This document shows, piece after piece, positions 36,598-47,669 of a stretch of DNA of 64,000 nt. The stretch comes from Molossus alvarezi (lineage: Eukaryota > Chordata > Mammalia > Chiroptera > Molossidae): contig CM073894.1 in assembly GCA_037176705.1 (NCBI GenBank), forward strand, positions 30,525,501 through 30,589,500, given 5' to 3'. Each line of letters starts with the position of its first letter. Position 1 is the stretch's first letter. The notes under the pieces were generated by a model. It saw nothing but the letters and a program-made list of their open reading frames with translations. It was not told the DNA's origin and searched no databases. The position numbers and the translations under genes are program-made.

Positions 36598-36715
36598 AAA
36601 AATGCAGTGAACCAATGAGAATGTTTAGCTTAGCAGATCCTCCTAACGTCAGCACACTCTCTTCTCATTCAGCCAGCAAAGCAAGAATTGGCTTAAAGTC
36701 TAAAGGAACAATGTG

Positions 36716-36850
36716 TACCAGTTCCTCTCAAACTGTAATGTGCATAGGAATAGCGCAGAGATTCTGATTAAGTGGGTCTGTGGTTCCACATTTTTAACAA
36801 GCTCCCATGATGGTGATGCTGCTGGTCTATACATCAGTCTTGTGTCTCAA
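36716..36850 (+). mobile_element. MER5A-like non-autonomous hAT-Charlie element
   Basis: CAGTTCCTCTCAAACTGTAATGTGCATAGGAAT, GATTCTGATTAAGTGGGTCTG, TTTTAACAAGCTCCCATGATGGTGATGCTGCTGG in order match the MER5A consensus as I recall it. About 135 bp, ends frayed. Confidence 0.75.
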
Positions 36851-36879
36851 GGTGTGTACAAGTGAACAAAAAATTAACA

Positions 36880-37701
36880 ATTGAAAAGATAACTTCATAG
36901 AACAATAGATCAATAGAACAGAAAGCAATGAGAAGAGGTCTTAATATAATAAAAATTTGGCAAATGATAAAGGTGGATGTTTAAATTAATGAGGAAAGAA
37001 AGATCTAGTCCATCTGTGCTGAAAAAAATTGATTTGGTCTTTGAAGGAAAGAAAATTGCATTACTATTTCTCGCAAAATACCAAAGACATTGCCAGGTGT
37101 GTTGAGATATTTGACGCCAAATTCAGCACTATAAAATAAGTCAAATTATAAAACTATAAAATAAATATAAACTAAGTATAAAACTAAGTATAAGTATAAA
37201 ACAGAGGCAGAATTCTAAAGAGGAGAGTTGTTATATTTGACAATGTACCTGTAAAGCTTTTTTATATTAAAGTAATTAAAAGGTAATAAAAATGAATATA
37301 TTTGCAAAGCATAACATCTCTAGTATTCTTAAAAGTTTCTATCTTCTGATCCAATAATTGTACTTATTTTAAGAAAATACTGAGATATGCATAGAGATGT
37401 TTTCCCATAGAAATTCATCAGAGCGTAAATTACAGTATTAAAAAATAGAAAATACCCAAATTAAACAATCAGGAATAAGCTAAAAAATCTAGACTATGAA
37501 ATACTATGAAAATATTGAATTATGATTTAAAAGAGTATTTAATATTATAAGGAGATTTCATGATTTATTTTTAAGTGTGAAATTATCAAATTTTATTAAA
37601 TGTGTATATATATGATACACATGATATAATTACGCATATGTGTGGATGAATGGCTAGATAGATAGATAGACAGATACAAGCAGATATATATTCACATGGA
37701 G
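36880..37701 (+). mobile_element. Ancient L1 (L1ME-like), piece 1
   Basis: Includes ATAGATCAATAGAACAGAAAGCAATGAG (ORF2), ATAATAAAAATTTGGCAAATGATAAAGGTGG and the later TCTGATCCAATAATTGTACTTATTTTAAG...AATACTATGAAAATATTGAATTATG, typical of an old L1 3' region. It is interrupted by VES at 37717 and continues to about 38090. Confidence 0.6.
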
Positions 37702-37716
37702 GAAGAAAACATTTTT

Positions 37717-37957
37717 TTTTAATCTTTTTTTTTATCCTTACCGGAGGACACGTTTTTTGCATTTTTATCTGCAGATAGAGCAAGAGAGAAAGAGAAACAT
37801 CGATGTGAGAGACACATTGACTGGTTGCCACCCAAATAACCCCAACTGGGGCCGGGGACAAACTGCAACCAAGGTACGTGCCCTTAGCGGGAACCGAACC
37901 AGAGACTCTCTGGTCCGTGGGCCAACGCTCTAATCGCTGAGCCAAACTGGCCAGGGC
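37717..37957 (-). mobile_element. VES SINE (tail type A)
   Basis: Reverse copy with tail ATCCTTACCGGAGGACACG and head TCGCTGAGCCAAACTGGCCAGGGC. TSD GAAGAAAACATTTTT at 37702-37716 and 37959-37973. It splits the ancient L1. Confidence 0.93.
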
Positions 37958-38090
37958 AGAAGAAAACATTTTTAAAAAACAGATTTTAACAAATATTTCT
38001 CTCTGGTTGGTGGGATTGCAAGTGATACTTATTTTATTCTTTATTCCCTTCTATATATCCAAATTTTCTGCAATAAAGGCATTATTTTTA
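37958..38090 (+). mobile_element. Ancient L1 3' end, piece 2
   Basis: TTATTTTATTCTTTATTCCCTTCTATATATCCAAATTTTCTGCAATAAAGGCATTA is the type of 3' end seen in L1ME/L1MC elements. Continues the copy from 36880. Confidence 0.55.
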
Positions 38091-38376
38091 TAGTTACCAA
38101 AGGGACTATAGTAATTTATTTTTAATAAAGAAGGCCTGTGAGTCCAAAGAGTGTATTTTTCATGCCACAACAATTTTAGTACTAATAAAACCCAGATCAG
38201 AGAAGGCCCAGAGCATCCTGTGTCCTCAAAGTCCCTTCTCTGACCCCTAAATAATGCAAAGGAGACTCCAAGGGGAAAGGCAGAGTCAGATTCTTCTTCA
38301 GGTTTCATTCATCAGTTGCAAGTCTTTACTATGCATTTATGATATATCTAATATTTATGTTAATACATCTATTTTT

Positions 38377-38594
38377 TTAAATATTTTTTTTCTTTATTGA
38401 TTTTAGAAGGAGAGGGAGAGAGAAGGAGAGAGAGATAGAAACATCAATGAGAGAGAACATTGACTGGCTGCCTCCTGCATGCCCCAAACTGGGGATCGGG
38501 CCCACAACATGGGTATGTGCCCTGACTGGGAATGGAACTGGCGACCTCTTGGTGCATGGGTCGATGCTCAACCAGTGAGCCACACTGGCTGGGC
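38377..38594 (-). mobile_element. VES SINE (tail type B)
   Basis: Reverse copy: TTTATTGATTTTAGAAGGAGAG at the left and CAACCAGTGAGCCACACTGGCTGGGC at the right. TSD AATACATCTATTTTT at 38362-38376 and 38595-38609. Confidence 0.95.
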
Positions 38595-38609
38595 AATACA
38601 TCTATTTTT

Positions 38610-40212
38610 AAGAATACCCTAATGAATGACTGTGACGAATTTTACATACTTAGATAATAAAAGTTTTTCTTTTTTACCGTTAGAAAGTTTTTCTCTTTTA
38701 TAATGACATTTACACTTTAAGATGTTTCTACTTTGCCTATCTAAAGACACACTTGTGTCAAGAAAATAAATAGCTTTGATTTAAAGAGGATAAAACATGT
38801 AATGGCCACAGTGCATATATTATATATATATAAAATTTTACATATGATATTATATATAATATTCATATATCCTTTGCAAAATAAATATTATTGTCCCCCA
38901 TTTTACAAATTCAGCATTGAGATGTTCAGAAATCTCAATGAGGAAAAAAACTCTGTCTAGGGCTATAGTCAATATTCTTTCCTTTATGTAATATACTTAA
39001 AAACCAAAGAAAGGCAAGAAAGGAATGATAAAACCTCCTATACTATTACATTCTGGCTTTGCAACCAGGTGCTTGGTCTGTACAGCTGGAGATAGTCTGT
39101 TCTGATTTCTAAGCCTAAAGGTCCTCCGTCTGGACTATGAGTAGGGAGCAGGCATTAATTTAGTTATTTCAAGTCTGTTTTACGGCTACGGGTGTCCCCT
39201 GGGGTAAGCGCCCAATGTGTTTTGTGAGCATCAGTCATTTATCAAACTTCTCCCACACATTAGAGAACTAGTAAACAAATGGGAGCCAACTGTAAGTGAG
39301 GAGACAAATCACTGCATGGCACTCTTAATTATTTAAAAAGAGGTTAAAGAAGTCATGGAAAATGCTTCTTTAATAGGCCAGATTTTAAAGAAACAGGTGT
39401 GTAGCAGGAACTCAAATGGCTTAAACATATTCTTCTTTATGCTTCCAATGCTTTTCCCCAAACAACAGAAAACTGTTGTTTTTAAATGCAGTTGGATTAT
39501 TCCAGAGAATAATCGGAATTTATTATTTATTTTAATGTGATCAAAAAGTCACCCTCAAAAAGTGGTGTTGGGAGAGTAAAAATGGGTCCAACACTGGCCT
39601 CCGAGAGACCTGGACTGAAGTTTTGATCGGTTCCTTTGGCATGGCTAGAACACCTGCCTGCCTCTTTTTTCTGCCCTGGGAATGCTGGGGCTGGTCTAGA
39701 TTCTGCCCACCAGCTTCAGTGAGAACACATTCTATTGGTCTAGGGTGCTCTTTGAGCTCATGTGCTTTATTCCTAGTAGCAAAATCAAATTCTATCTAAC
39801 CCTGCAAATCTTCCTGCTGTTTTTACTGACCTATTAGTAAGTTTTCTGGAACCGTAAATGCTTCTACCTCAGTCCAACCGACACAGACCAAAGGCACATT
39901 TGAAAAGTATCTTGCACATTGAAAAAAAGCACCCTTTCTAAAAACATTTTAGTTTTGTGATTTTCATACTTCAAAGAGTATTAAAATGTATAATTTTATT
40001 AAATTTGATTTATATTAATAACATATATTAATATAAAAGGATGCATTTATGACTATATAACATTATTATGTATACTACAATATATATTATATATTAATTT
40101 ATTAATTTTAGTAATAATCACTTTTTTAAATAGTAATTTACTTCATGACTAGAGTAGAACAGCTATAATCCTAGAAAAATCAATATAACATGATGGATAA
40201 GAAGATCAGTTT
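38610..40212. other. Noncoding DNA, nothing assigned
   Basis: AT-rich, with a (TA)n-like patch at 38818-38870 and another AT-only patch at 40010-40110. No transposon or exon recognised. The frame at 39355-39540 has no domain. Confidence 0.45.
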
Positions 40213-40487
40213 TCCCTGGCTGGTGTGGATAAATGGTTAGAGCATCAGCTCATGTACCAAAAGGTTGTGGGTTTGATTTCTCTTCAAGGGCAGGTACCTG
40301 GGTTGCAGGTTCCATCCCTGGCCCCTGGTGGGGTCACGTGCGGGAGGCAACAAATCCATGTGTCTGTCTCGTATCTGTGTTTCTCTCTCTCTTTTTCTTT
40401 CTCTCTCTCTCTCTCTCTCTCCCTCCCTCTCTTCTTTCCACTCTCTCTAAAAATTAATGGAAAAAATATCCTTGGGTGAGGATTAAC
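40213..40487 (+). mobile_element. VES SINE (older, tail type A)
   Basis: Head CCCTGGCTGGTGTGGATAAATGG with a mutated A box, a (TC)n body of more than 30 bp, and the tail AATATCCTTGGGTGAGGAT. Flanks AAGATCAGTTTT and AAGGCCAGTTCT suggest a degraded TSD. Confidence 0.85.
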
Positions 40488-40509
40488 AAAAAACAGGAAG
40501 GCCAGTTCT

Positions 40510-40725
40510 GGTGTTAGAAATATGATTTTTAAATCCTGATCTGTTATTTATTTGCAATGTAATTTAGGCAAGTCTTTAACTTTATTGTTTAACTTATTTA
40601 TAAATGGATATAGCAATAATACCTACTTGAAAGTTTTATTAGAAAGATTAAATAAAAATGATACATTGCTTGGCATATAATAATCTCTCGAATTATGTTA
40701 GCTACTATTCTTAATGTTTTAGTTC
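40510..40725 (+). mobile_element. MIR SINE
   Basis: AATCCTGATCTGTTATTTATTTGCAATGTAATTTAGGCAAGTCTTTAACTTTAT, then ATAGCAATAATACCTACTTG, GATTAAATAAAAATGATACATTGCTTGGCATATAATAATCTCT: the order and spacing of a plus-strand MIR core and 3' end. Confidence 0.8.
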
Positions 40726-41142
40726 TCATGCATTACACTAGATTTCTATGGATACACTCAAGAAATAAGATTTGCACTTCTACTTAGAGGAACATAAATT
40801 CTACCAGAGCACACAAAACCATATACAGATGCTTTTAACACAATATGGTAAGTGCTGTGCTAGAAAAGTACTTGGGTCTAGGGGATCTTAGAAGATTCAC
40901 GGTGGGCCCTGCCTCGGGTCAGGACAGTGTCCCTAGAGGAGATGACACCTCATCTGAAACTAAAAGGAAAAATCAGTGTAAAGAAGGCAAGTAAGAAATT
41001 TTGGAGCATAAGTGGGCAGATGGAGTAAATGTCCAGGACTTGAGGAATGGATATGAGAGGAAAGTGAGTCTCAGGTTATGGATTGATCAGTCACCTGGTG
41101 ATGATGATTATATTGCCAGATGTAGGATTACTGGAGAAGTCT
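40726..41142 (+). repeat. Old interspersed repeat, family not assigned
   Basis: Between a MIR and an L1. Phrases such as GGTAAGTGCTGTGCTAGAAAAG, GTCAGGACAGTGTCCCTAGAGGAGATGACACC and CATCTGAAACTAAAAGG look like a widespread degenerate mammalian repeat. No coding content. Confidence 0.35.
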
Positions 41143-42140
41143 TGTTTATTAAATTTATTGGGGTGACATTGATTAATAAAATTACATTGGTTTTAAGTGT
41201 ACATTTCTATAATATATGATATGTATACTGAATTGTATACCCATCACTCCAAGTCAAATCATCTTCTGTCACCATGTATTTGATCCCAGTTATTCGTTAC
41301 TAACTCCCAACCCCCTTCCATCTTCCTACATACTGTTGTCTGTGTCTATGAGTTTTTGTTTTTTTATTTGTTGCTTTCAATTTTATATCTCACATGTGGG
41401 TGAAATGATATCATTCTTGACTTTTTCTGTCTGACATTTTGCTTGACATGATATTCTAAATGTCCATCCATGTTGTCGCAAATGGCAGTATTTTATCTTT
41501 TCTTATCACTACTATTCCATTGTATATATGTACCACATCTACTTTATCTAATCATCTATCAAATGTTTCCATGTCCTTGCCACCATGAATAATGCTGCAA
41601 TGAACATGGGTGAGCATATATTTTTGTAAATAAATTTTTTCAAATTTTTTCAGGAAGATACCCAGAAGAGGCACTGCTGGATCATATGGTAACTCTATTG
41701 CTAAGTTTTTGAGGAACCCTGGACTGTTTTCCATAGTAGCTGTACCAGTTTATGTTCTCACCAGCAGTGAATGAGGGTTCTTTTTTTTTTTTTCAACAAC
41801 CTCTACAACACTTTTTATTACTTGTCTTGTTGATAATAAGCATTCTAACAAGTGTGAGGTGGCATCTCATTGTAGTTTTGATTTGCATTTATCCGATAGC
41901 TGGTGAAGTTGAGAATATTTTCACATAACTGTTGTCCATTTGTATGTCTTCTTGGAAGAAGTGTCTACTCAGGTCCTTTGTCCATTTTTTAATTGGATTG
42001 TTTGTTTGTTTGGTGTTGAGTTGTATGAGTTTGTTATATATTTTGGATATTAACCCCTTGTTGAAGCTGCTGTTTGCAAATATCTTCTCCCATTTGGTTG
42101 GTTGTCTTTTTGCTGTGCAGAAGCTTTTTAGATTTCTGAT
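41143..42140 (-). mobile_element. L1 3' end, antisense, about 1 kb
   Basis: Reverse 5'-truncated L1. The 3'UTR (TTTATTGGGGTGACATTGATTAATAAAATTAC) is at the left and the ORF2 C-terminal half at the right. Minus-strand open patches 41552-41734 (IELPYDPAVPLLGIFLKK) and 41889-42173 ([20 protein letters not shown]) show the ORF2p C-terminal region. It carries a T(12) run near 41781. No clear TSD. Confidence 0.88.
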
Positions 42141-42376
42141 GAGGAAGATAAATCTATCCACAGTTATGGACATGTTAATTTAGTTATGTTTTTAATACAA
42201 CCAATTAAGTGTATCTACTGCATATTAAGATGTAAAATATCAGAAGTCGGTACTTGACAGTAAGTTTGACAAGCTTCAGAACAGAAACAGTGGTTGAAAC
42301 CACAAGAGCAGATGAGATTTTTCAGGTAAAAGAGGATGAGAAATAAAATGTTGGGCAAAATCAGTTTTCGATAACA

Positions 42377-42592
42377 GAGCAGAACTTCTCAACCTCAGTG
42401 CTACTGATGTCTTGTGCTGAATAATTTTGTTGTGAGAAGTGGTCCTTTGCAACGCATCATGTTTGTCAATATTCTTGCCTCTACCCACTAGACTCCAGTA
42501 GCACTTTCTGTCAGTTCTGGTTGTGACCAAAATGTCTCCACACAATGCCAAATGTCCCTTGGAGGAACAAGACATCTCCAGTTTAGAACCAC
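42377..42592 (-). mobile_element. MER20 (non-autonomous hAT-Charlie)
   Basis: Reverse-strand MER20. CTTCTCAACCTCAGTGCTACTG...TTGCCTCTACCCACTAGACTCCAGTAGCAC...AAATGTCTCCACACAATGCCAAATGTCCCTTGG...TTTAGAACCACTG is the complement of the recalled consensus, and its CAGTGGTTCT end lies at the right. Confidence 0.85.
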
Positions 42593-42874
42593 TGAAGCAG
42601 AAAAGAAACTATGAAATAGACTAAGAAAGGACTTTTCAGCATGGTAGAAAGAGAACAAACATTTAAGTGTTTCATGAAAATTAAAGGGATCAATTCTTAC
42701 AAAGTAAGATAATATTCATTCATCTCATTGGGTTTTAAGGGCAGAAAGATTAAAACTTAGATACTGAAAATCACTTATTGGATCTGATAATATGAATGTC
42801 TGTGATAGGATTTGCCAAAGTAAATTTAGGTGAAGGTGGAAGCCAGTTTATAATGGGCTAATGGAATGCTCGAA

Positions 42875-43072
42875 TTAAAAGACTGACAAACCTCAGAGGA
42901 AAGGGGGGCTGGTAGGGGGCAGGAAGAGATAAACCAAAACATTTACATGCATGTATGCATAACCAATGGACACTGACAACAATGTGGTGAAGGTGGTGGG
43001 GGTGGGGTGGGGAGGATGTCAGTGAGGAAAAAAGGAAGGACATCTGTAATACTTTCAACAATAAAAATTTTA
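42875..43072 (+). mobile_element. Short L1/HAL1 3' end
   Basis: AAAGACTGACAAACCTCAGAG, GATAAACCAAAACATTTACATGCATGTATGCATAACCAATGGACACTGACAAC and ACATCTGTAATACTTTCAACAATAAAAA closely parallel the HAL1 3'UTR at 34330-34530. Strong 5' truncation. No TSD seen. Confidence 0.85.
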
Positions 43073-43338
43073 CAAAGAGAGAAATCAGAGATATCAAAGT
43101 GGAATAATCTTTTATGAAGCTTAACTAAGATGAAAGAGTAGGGAAGTAGGGTACCTGTCAGTGAGAACACAAGGACGTAGCACAATTCATTTTAGTAAGA
43201 GAGAGGATGGAAAAGTTGAGGGCAAAGAAGGAAAAAAGGAATAGTGATACAGCAAAGTTTGGAAGTGCATTTGACTGAGCGAACAAGTGAAGAGGTTGAT
43301 CTAGATCTCCTTATACTATAAGCTAAGAGAAAAAGATG

Positions 43339-43731
43339 ACTTATGTATTTGTTATATTTTTCTTCCTAACAAATTGTCCCAAAACTTAACATCTTGAAAT
43401 AGCATTGGATCTCTCTCAGTTTCTGTACATTAGAATCCAGGTGCATCTTAGCTTGGTCATTTGCTTCAAGTTCTTTCACAGTCAAAGTGTGAGCTGGGGC
43501 TACAGCCTTCAAAGCTCCAATGGGGAAAGGTGTGCTTTCAAATTCCCTCACATGATCATTGGCAAGTTAGTTCTTTGTGAGCTTCGGAATGAAGACTTCA
43601 TTTCCTTGTCAGTTGGTCAAAGGTTCCCCTTAGTTACTTGCTCTGTGGGCCCCACTATAAAACAGTTTACAATATGGAAATCTGTTTCATCAAGATGGCA
43701 AGGCAAGGAGAAAAAGACACACTCACACACA

Positions 43732-43765
<34 letters not shown>

Positions 43766-43952
43766 AGAGAGAGAGAATTCTCAATTTTTCTATAATCTCA
43801 GAAGTGACATCTCAGCACATTTGCATATTATATTCCTTAGAGGCAAGGCAAGTAATTCAGTTCATCCCACACAGTAGCAGGGAGATTACACAAGGGCCTG
43901 CATATGAAGAGGCAAGTATCATTGGGAACCATTTCAGAAATGGCCTCCCACA
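43339..43952 (-). mobile_element. MLT1 LTR, antisense
   Basis: Reverse MLT1 (ERVL-MaLR) LTR. CCTAACAAATTGTCCCAAAACTTAACATCTTG at the left is the complement of the LTR end. Then TCAGTTTCTGTACATTAGAATCCAGGTGCATCTTAGCTTGG, ATATTCCTTAGAGGCAAGGCAAGTAATTCAG, GATTACACAAGGGCCTGCATATGAAGAGGC and ATGGCCTCCCACA at the right end. The internal CT-rich zone has expanded into the (CA)n(GA)n at 43718-43776. The 221-codon plus-strand frame crossing this region (43405-44070) is antisense LTR plus microsatellite, not a gene. Confidence 0.8.
43718..43776. repeat. Compound microsatellite (CA)n(GA)n
   Basis: About fifteen CA units followed by about a dozen GA units with one AA interruption, inside the MLT1 LTR. 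Confidence 0.9.
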
Positions 43953-45145
43953 ATGTAGAAATACGAACATATTTGTAAATGGAGGGATGTGTAAAGTAGA
44001 GGTGGTTCACATATGGCCTCAAATTTGTCAACTGTGTCACTCTGAGAGTTACAGAGAAAGTGTGGCCTAGAAGGCCGAGGAGAAATATAAAGATTTAGAA
44101 TATGTGCTCAGAAAAATAGAAAAAGTTGAGCAGGACTGAGAACAAGTAATCTAAAAAGTACGGAGAGATCAGCTGAAATCAAAGTCAATGCATATGTTTG
44201 GGACCAATTAACAGAGTTTTAAGCTTTTCTGTAGCAGGATTCATCATGCAAATATAGGAGGAGGACTAGCTGATTTTAGAGCCAATCCACGCCTGAGATC
44301 TGTTTCATGGGCACTGCAGAAGAACAAATAGCCAGGACCTTGAGAGCTGGTGGGAGAGCCTTTCAAGTTAGGCACCACAGAGTCTAGAAAAGAAGTGAGT
44401 GGAAACATCAACCAATGAAATGACATAACCAGGAGACTTTAAGGCTCCATTTGGAGAAATTAAAGTGGGAGGGAACATGATATATATAGTTCATAGCCCC
44501 AACGAAGAATATAGAAGTTCTAAAAGTTTAATCTCAGTAAAGTGGTACTGAAAATCAGTGATGGGAGAAGGACAAGAAAAATATGAATGAATTGAATGAT
44601 TCAGATCGATGGAAACTGAGAGTCTTAGAACAGAGAACATCTTAAGAAACTTGTTAAATATACATTATTTTAGGAACTGAGAATCAATATGATAGACTGG
44701 AAAGTACCACACACACTGATTGGTGTGTTCTTAAGAAAGATGTTGATGAATAGAATTACTTTTTTTTCATTAATAACCGATAGTTATTTAGTGTGGAAAT
44801 CATACATTTCTGGGCTACTGTTCTTGATCCCCATCTTGCCAACATGATTTTGGTAAACCACATAACCTAGTACTTGTTTTACTTGCTTGTATAATGGAAA
44901 TTATACTTACTTCATAGAATGATGGTAATTAAGCCTGTAAATCACATAGAACATGGTAGAACATCAATTTATGGTGAGGTTCTTCTTCTTATTTACTTAC
45001 TGGGGAAAAAAGTATCATTTTGAGTTAGGGTAACAAATCCCAAGCATGTAGTTCAACAAAGCAATTTGGAAAATCTATTTTAATTTACAATATAAATTAA
45101 TATAATATTATCTTCCATGATACTACCAGATTTTTCTATTAATAT
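43953..45145. other. Noncoding DNA; possible MIR remnant
   Basis: No gene found. At 44820-44980 the run GGTAAACCACATAACCTAGTACTTG, TATAATGGAAATTATACTTACTTCATAGAATGATGGTAATTAAG, ATCACATAGAACATGGTAGAACATCAAT looks like a degenerate plus-strand MIR. Confidence 0.45.
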
Positions 45146-45160
45146 AGAAAGAACACTCTT

Positions 45161-45370
45161 TCTTTTTAAAAATATCTTTATTGATTTTAGAGAGAGAGGA
45201 AGGAAGAAAGAGAGAGAGATAGAAACATGGATGTATCAATTGGCTGCCTTTTGCATGGCCCCCACTGGGGATCAGCCTGCAACCTGGGCATGTGCCCTGA
45301 CCGGGAATCAAACCAGAGACCTCTTGGTGCATGGGTTGATGCTCAATCATTGAGCCACACTGGCCGGACT
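45161..45370 (-). mobile_element. VES SINE (tail type B)
   Basis: Reverse copy: TTTATTGATTTTAGAGAGAGAGG at left, TTGAGCCACACTGGCCGGAC at right. TSD AGAAAGAACACTCTT (45146-45160) and AGGAAGAATACTCTT (45371-45385), two mismatches. Confidence 0.93.
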
Positions 45371-45898
45371 AGGAAGAATACTCTTATCTCCAGTCTTCTT
45401 CTAAATCTTTATAGACTGTCAGCTCGCTCATTCAGGTTGAAGTGTCCTTAAACTTCAACCTACTGACTGTGGAGTCAGTTAATAAGCTGAGAAAAAGGAA
45501 ATACTAAAAATGGAGGGAGGGAAATCTCCCAATATTTTATGCCAACAATCTAACATAGTATACAGTTACCCTTTCAGTATCAAACCACCTCAAAAAGATA
45601 AATTTACTGCTTTTGCTCACCTTTGCTTTTGAGAACAAAGCATTATATTCTGCCCAGATTTTTTGAAGGTTTTAACATTTTTTCTGTCCCAAGTTATGCA
45701 GATCGCATATGGAACATAAATCCTTTTGAATACCAACTTATTTGGAAAAAGGTGGAAAATATTAAGACAAAATTACTAGTTATTACCATTCTGTCTTCAG
45801 TTATACACATCCTTCTCAATAAAAAATCTTGAAGAGTTAACAGTATATATAGCTAGTTTTACATGGGGACACACCTAAAATAAAAATTATATTTTAAA

Positions 45899-46110
45899 GC
45901 CCTGGGTACTTTGGCATGGCAGTTAGAGTGTGGCCAGAGGACCAAAAGGTCAAGGGCATGTGGCTTGGTTGTGGTTTGTCCCCAGTCCTGGTAAGGGTTG
46001 AGTGGCAGGTAACCAGTCGATGTGTATCTCTCACATCGATATTTCTCTCTTTCTCTTTTCCTCCCACTCTATCTGAAGATAAATGGAAAAATGTCCTCAG
46101 ATGAGGATTT
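45899..46110 (+). mobile_element. VES SINE with deleted B box
   Basis: Head GCCCTGGGTACTTTGGCATGG and tail GTCCTCAGATGAGGATT are clear, but the usual CCGGGTTCGGTTCCCGCTAAGGGCA stretch is shortened to AAAGGTCAAGGGCATG. This removes the pol III B box. The copy should not be transcribed from its own promoter. Confidence 0.85.
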
Positions 46111-46124
46111 TAAAAATATATATA

Positions 46125-46165
46125 TTTTTGTGTATACACACACACACACACACACTCACACACAC
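46125..46165. repeat. (CA)n microsatellite after a SINE tail
   Basis: TATATATATTTTTGTGTATA followed by about fifteen CA units, adjoining the A-rich end of the VES copy, a common place for microsatellites to start. Confidence 0.85.
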
Positions 46166-46282
46166 AGAATAGTCTAGTTTTGAGCTGATTTATTTTCTCA
46201 GTAATATCAGAGTTGAGAAATTTGTCCCACCTTTGTCACATGCATAAACATGCTCTTGAACAAAGAGGATTGCCTTAATAAA

Positions 46283-46340
46283 TAAATAAAATATATATAT
46301 ATAGATAGATAGATAGATAGATAGATATAGATATAGATAT
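46283..46340. repeat. (TA)n(GATA)n microsatellite
   Basis: AAATAAATAAAATATATATATATA followed by GATA units, then (TAGATA)n variants. Confidence 0.9.
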
Positions 46341-47440
46341 TTCCCAAGCATATATTTCTTTGCTCACTTAGAAAGAATAGTGGCAATGTATTATTTAGGC
46401 TAAAGATTCAGCTGGTGTTAGAAAGGAAATATTACAATGACTTTATAGATAGAGGTTTGTTCCCCTTTATGTAATAGAATCTATGTAAATTCCGTTTGGT
46501 GTTACATCTCTGCTTCATGCTCCTCTTCGAGGCCCAGGGATTTTTGCATCTTATTGTTTATCTACCCTGGTTATTGTCTGATCTACAAGGCTCAAATTAG
46601 CATAGCATGCTCATGGGATGGGGGAAAATATACAGAATACAAAGTCACGGTTTATAGACCCAGGACACACATTACTTCTGCTCACACTGTTAGAATTTAA
46701 TCTCCTGGTTACATGTAGCTGCAAAGGAGGCAGAAAAATGCAATTTTTAGCTGGGCAGCTAGAGGCTATGTTTTCATTGCTATGAAGGAAAGACAAGATA
46801 GTTTGGTAAACTATTAGCTGTCTGAGTCAAAAGAAATAAATTCAGCCTAATCAATATTACCGAAATAGCACTTAAAAATCAATGCAGAAATTTACATCCA
46901 CAAGGTACATAAATAAAGGGCTAATTTCTAGGCTGTTCTGTTATGCATAATAAAAAGCCTAGTTATCACCAATAAACAAAATTTTAAAATCTCTTTTTAA
47001 ATGTTCTGTTTTTGAAAGAAATTACTTATCTTTTTAAGTTGAACAGTCTTGTATCATTTCCTAGGGAGAGGTGCTAAAGGTAGAAGAGAAACAATCAAGA
47101 TCATTATTTGAAATATAAATACCATTGCAAGTGTTCCAAATCATCTATTTATCCATACTTAACATGCAAGTGCTGTCAGTTCAATCAATAGCAAAGATAA
47201 CTCTTGCCAAACTCATCTATACCTTTAAGCAAAGATATTTATTTGTTAAAAAACATACATAAAATGCAAATTAAATTATACCCATTAACAAATGGCTAAC
47301 TTGTACGTTTATAATGTTGAAGACCTTTGTAATTTTCAGGCAGGTGTGAGATTTACAGAAGGGAGATGCATGCCTGAGAAAGGATCCTTTTCTCCTAATA
47401 TTTTACATATGGAATATCATTCATGTTTTATACCAGCCTT
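46341..47440. other. Noncoding DNA, nothing assigned
   Basis: AT-rich. No transposon, exon or RNA gene recognised. Confidence 0.45.
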
Positions 47441-47665
47441 GAGGGTGTGGCACTGAGTAGAGAAGGGGGAGAAACCTGGATCCCAGTCACCACTTTCTAG
47501 CTATATGACTTTGAGTAAGTTATAGGTAATTTAACCCAAGATAGGAAGTAACTTCTGATTTTAAGTTTCTACAAACTAAAGTGGGGATACTCATACTTAA
47601 ATTATAGTAGTTCTGAATTAATAAAATGTCATGATTTTGTAAAATATATGATAGGTATTCCTTGA
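47441..47665 (+). mobile_element. MIR SINE remnant
   Basis: CTGGATCCCAGTCACCACTTTCTAGCTATATGACTTTGAGTAAGTTA...CTACAAACTAAAGTGGGGATACTCATACTTAAATTATAGTAG follows the MIR order (TGCCACTTACTAGCTGTGTGACCTTGGGCAAGT..., TAAAATGGGGATAATAATAGTACC). Confidence 0.7.
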
Positions 47666-47669
47666 AATA

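Noticed and set aside
37586..37969. 127-codon minus-strand frame beginning MFSSALASLAQRLERWP
   Set aside because: It is the translated VES SINE head (the AQRLER pattern recurs in every VES copy).
43405..44070. 221-codon plus-strand open frame, the longest in the window
   Set aside because: It runs through an antisense MLT1 LTR and a (CA)n(GA)n microsatellite translated as TH and RE repeats. No domain, no start context.
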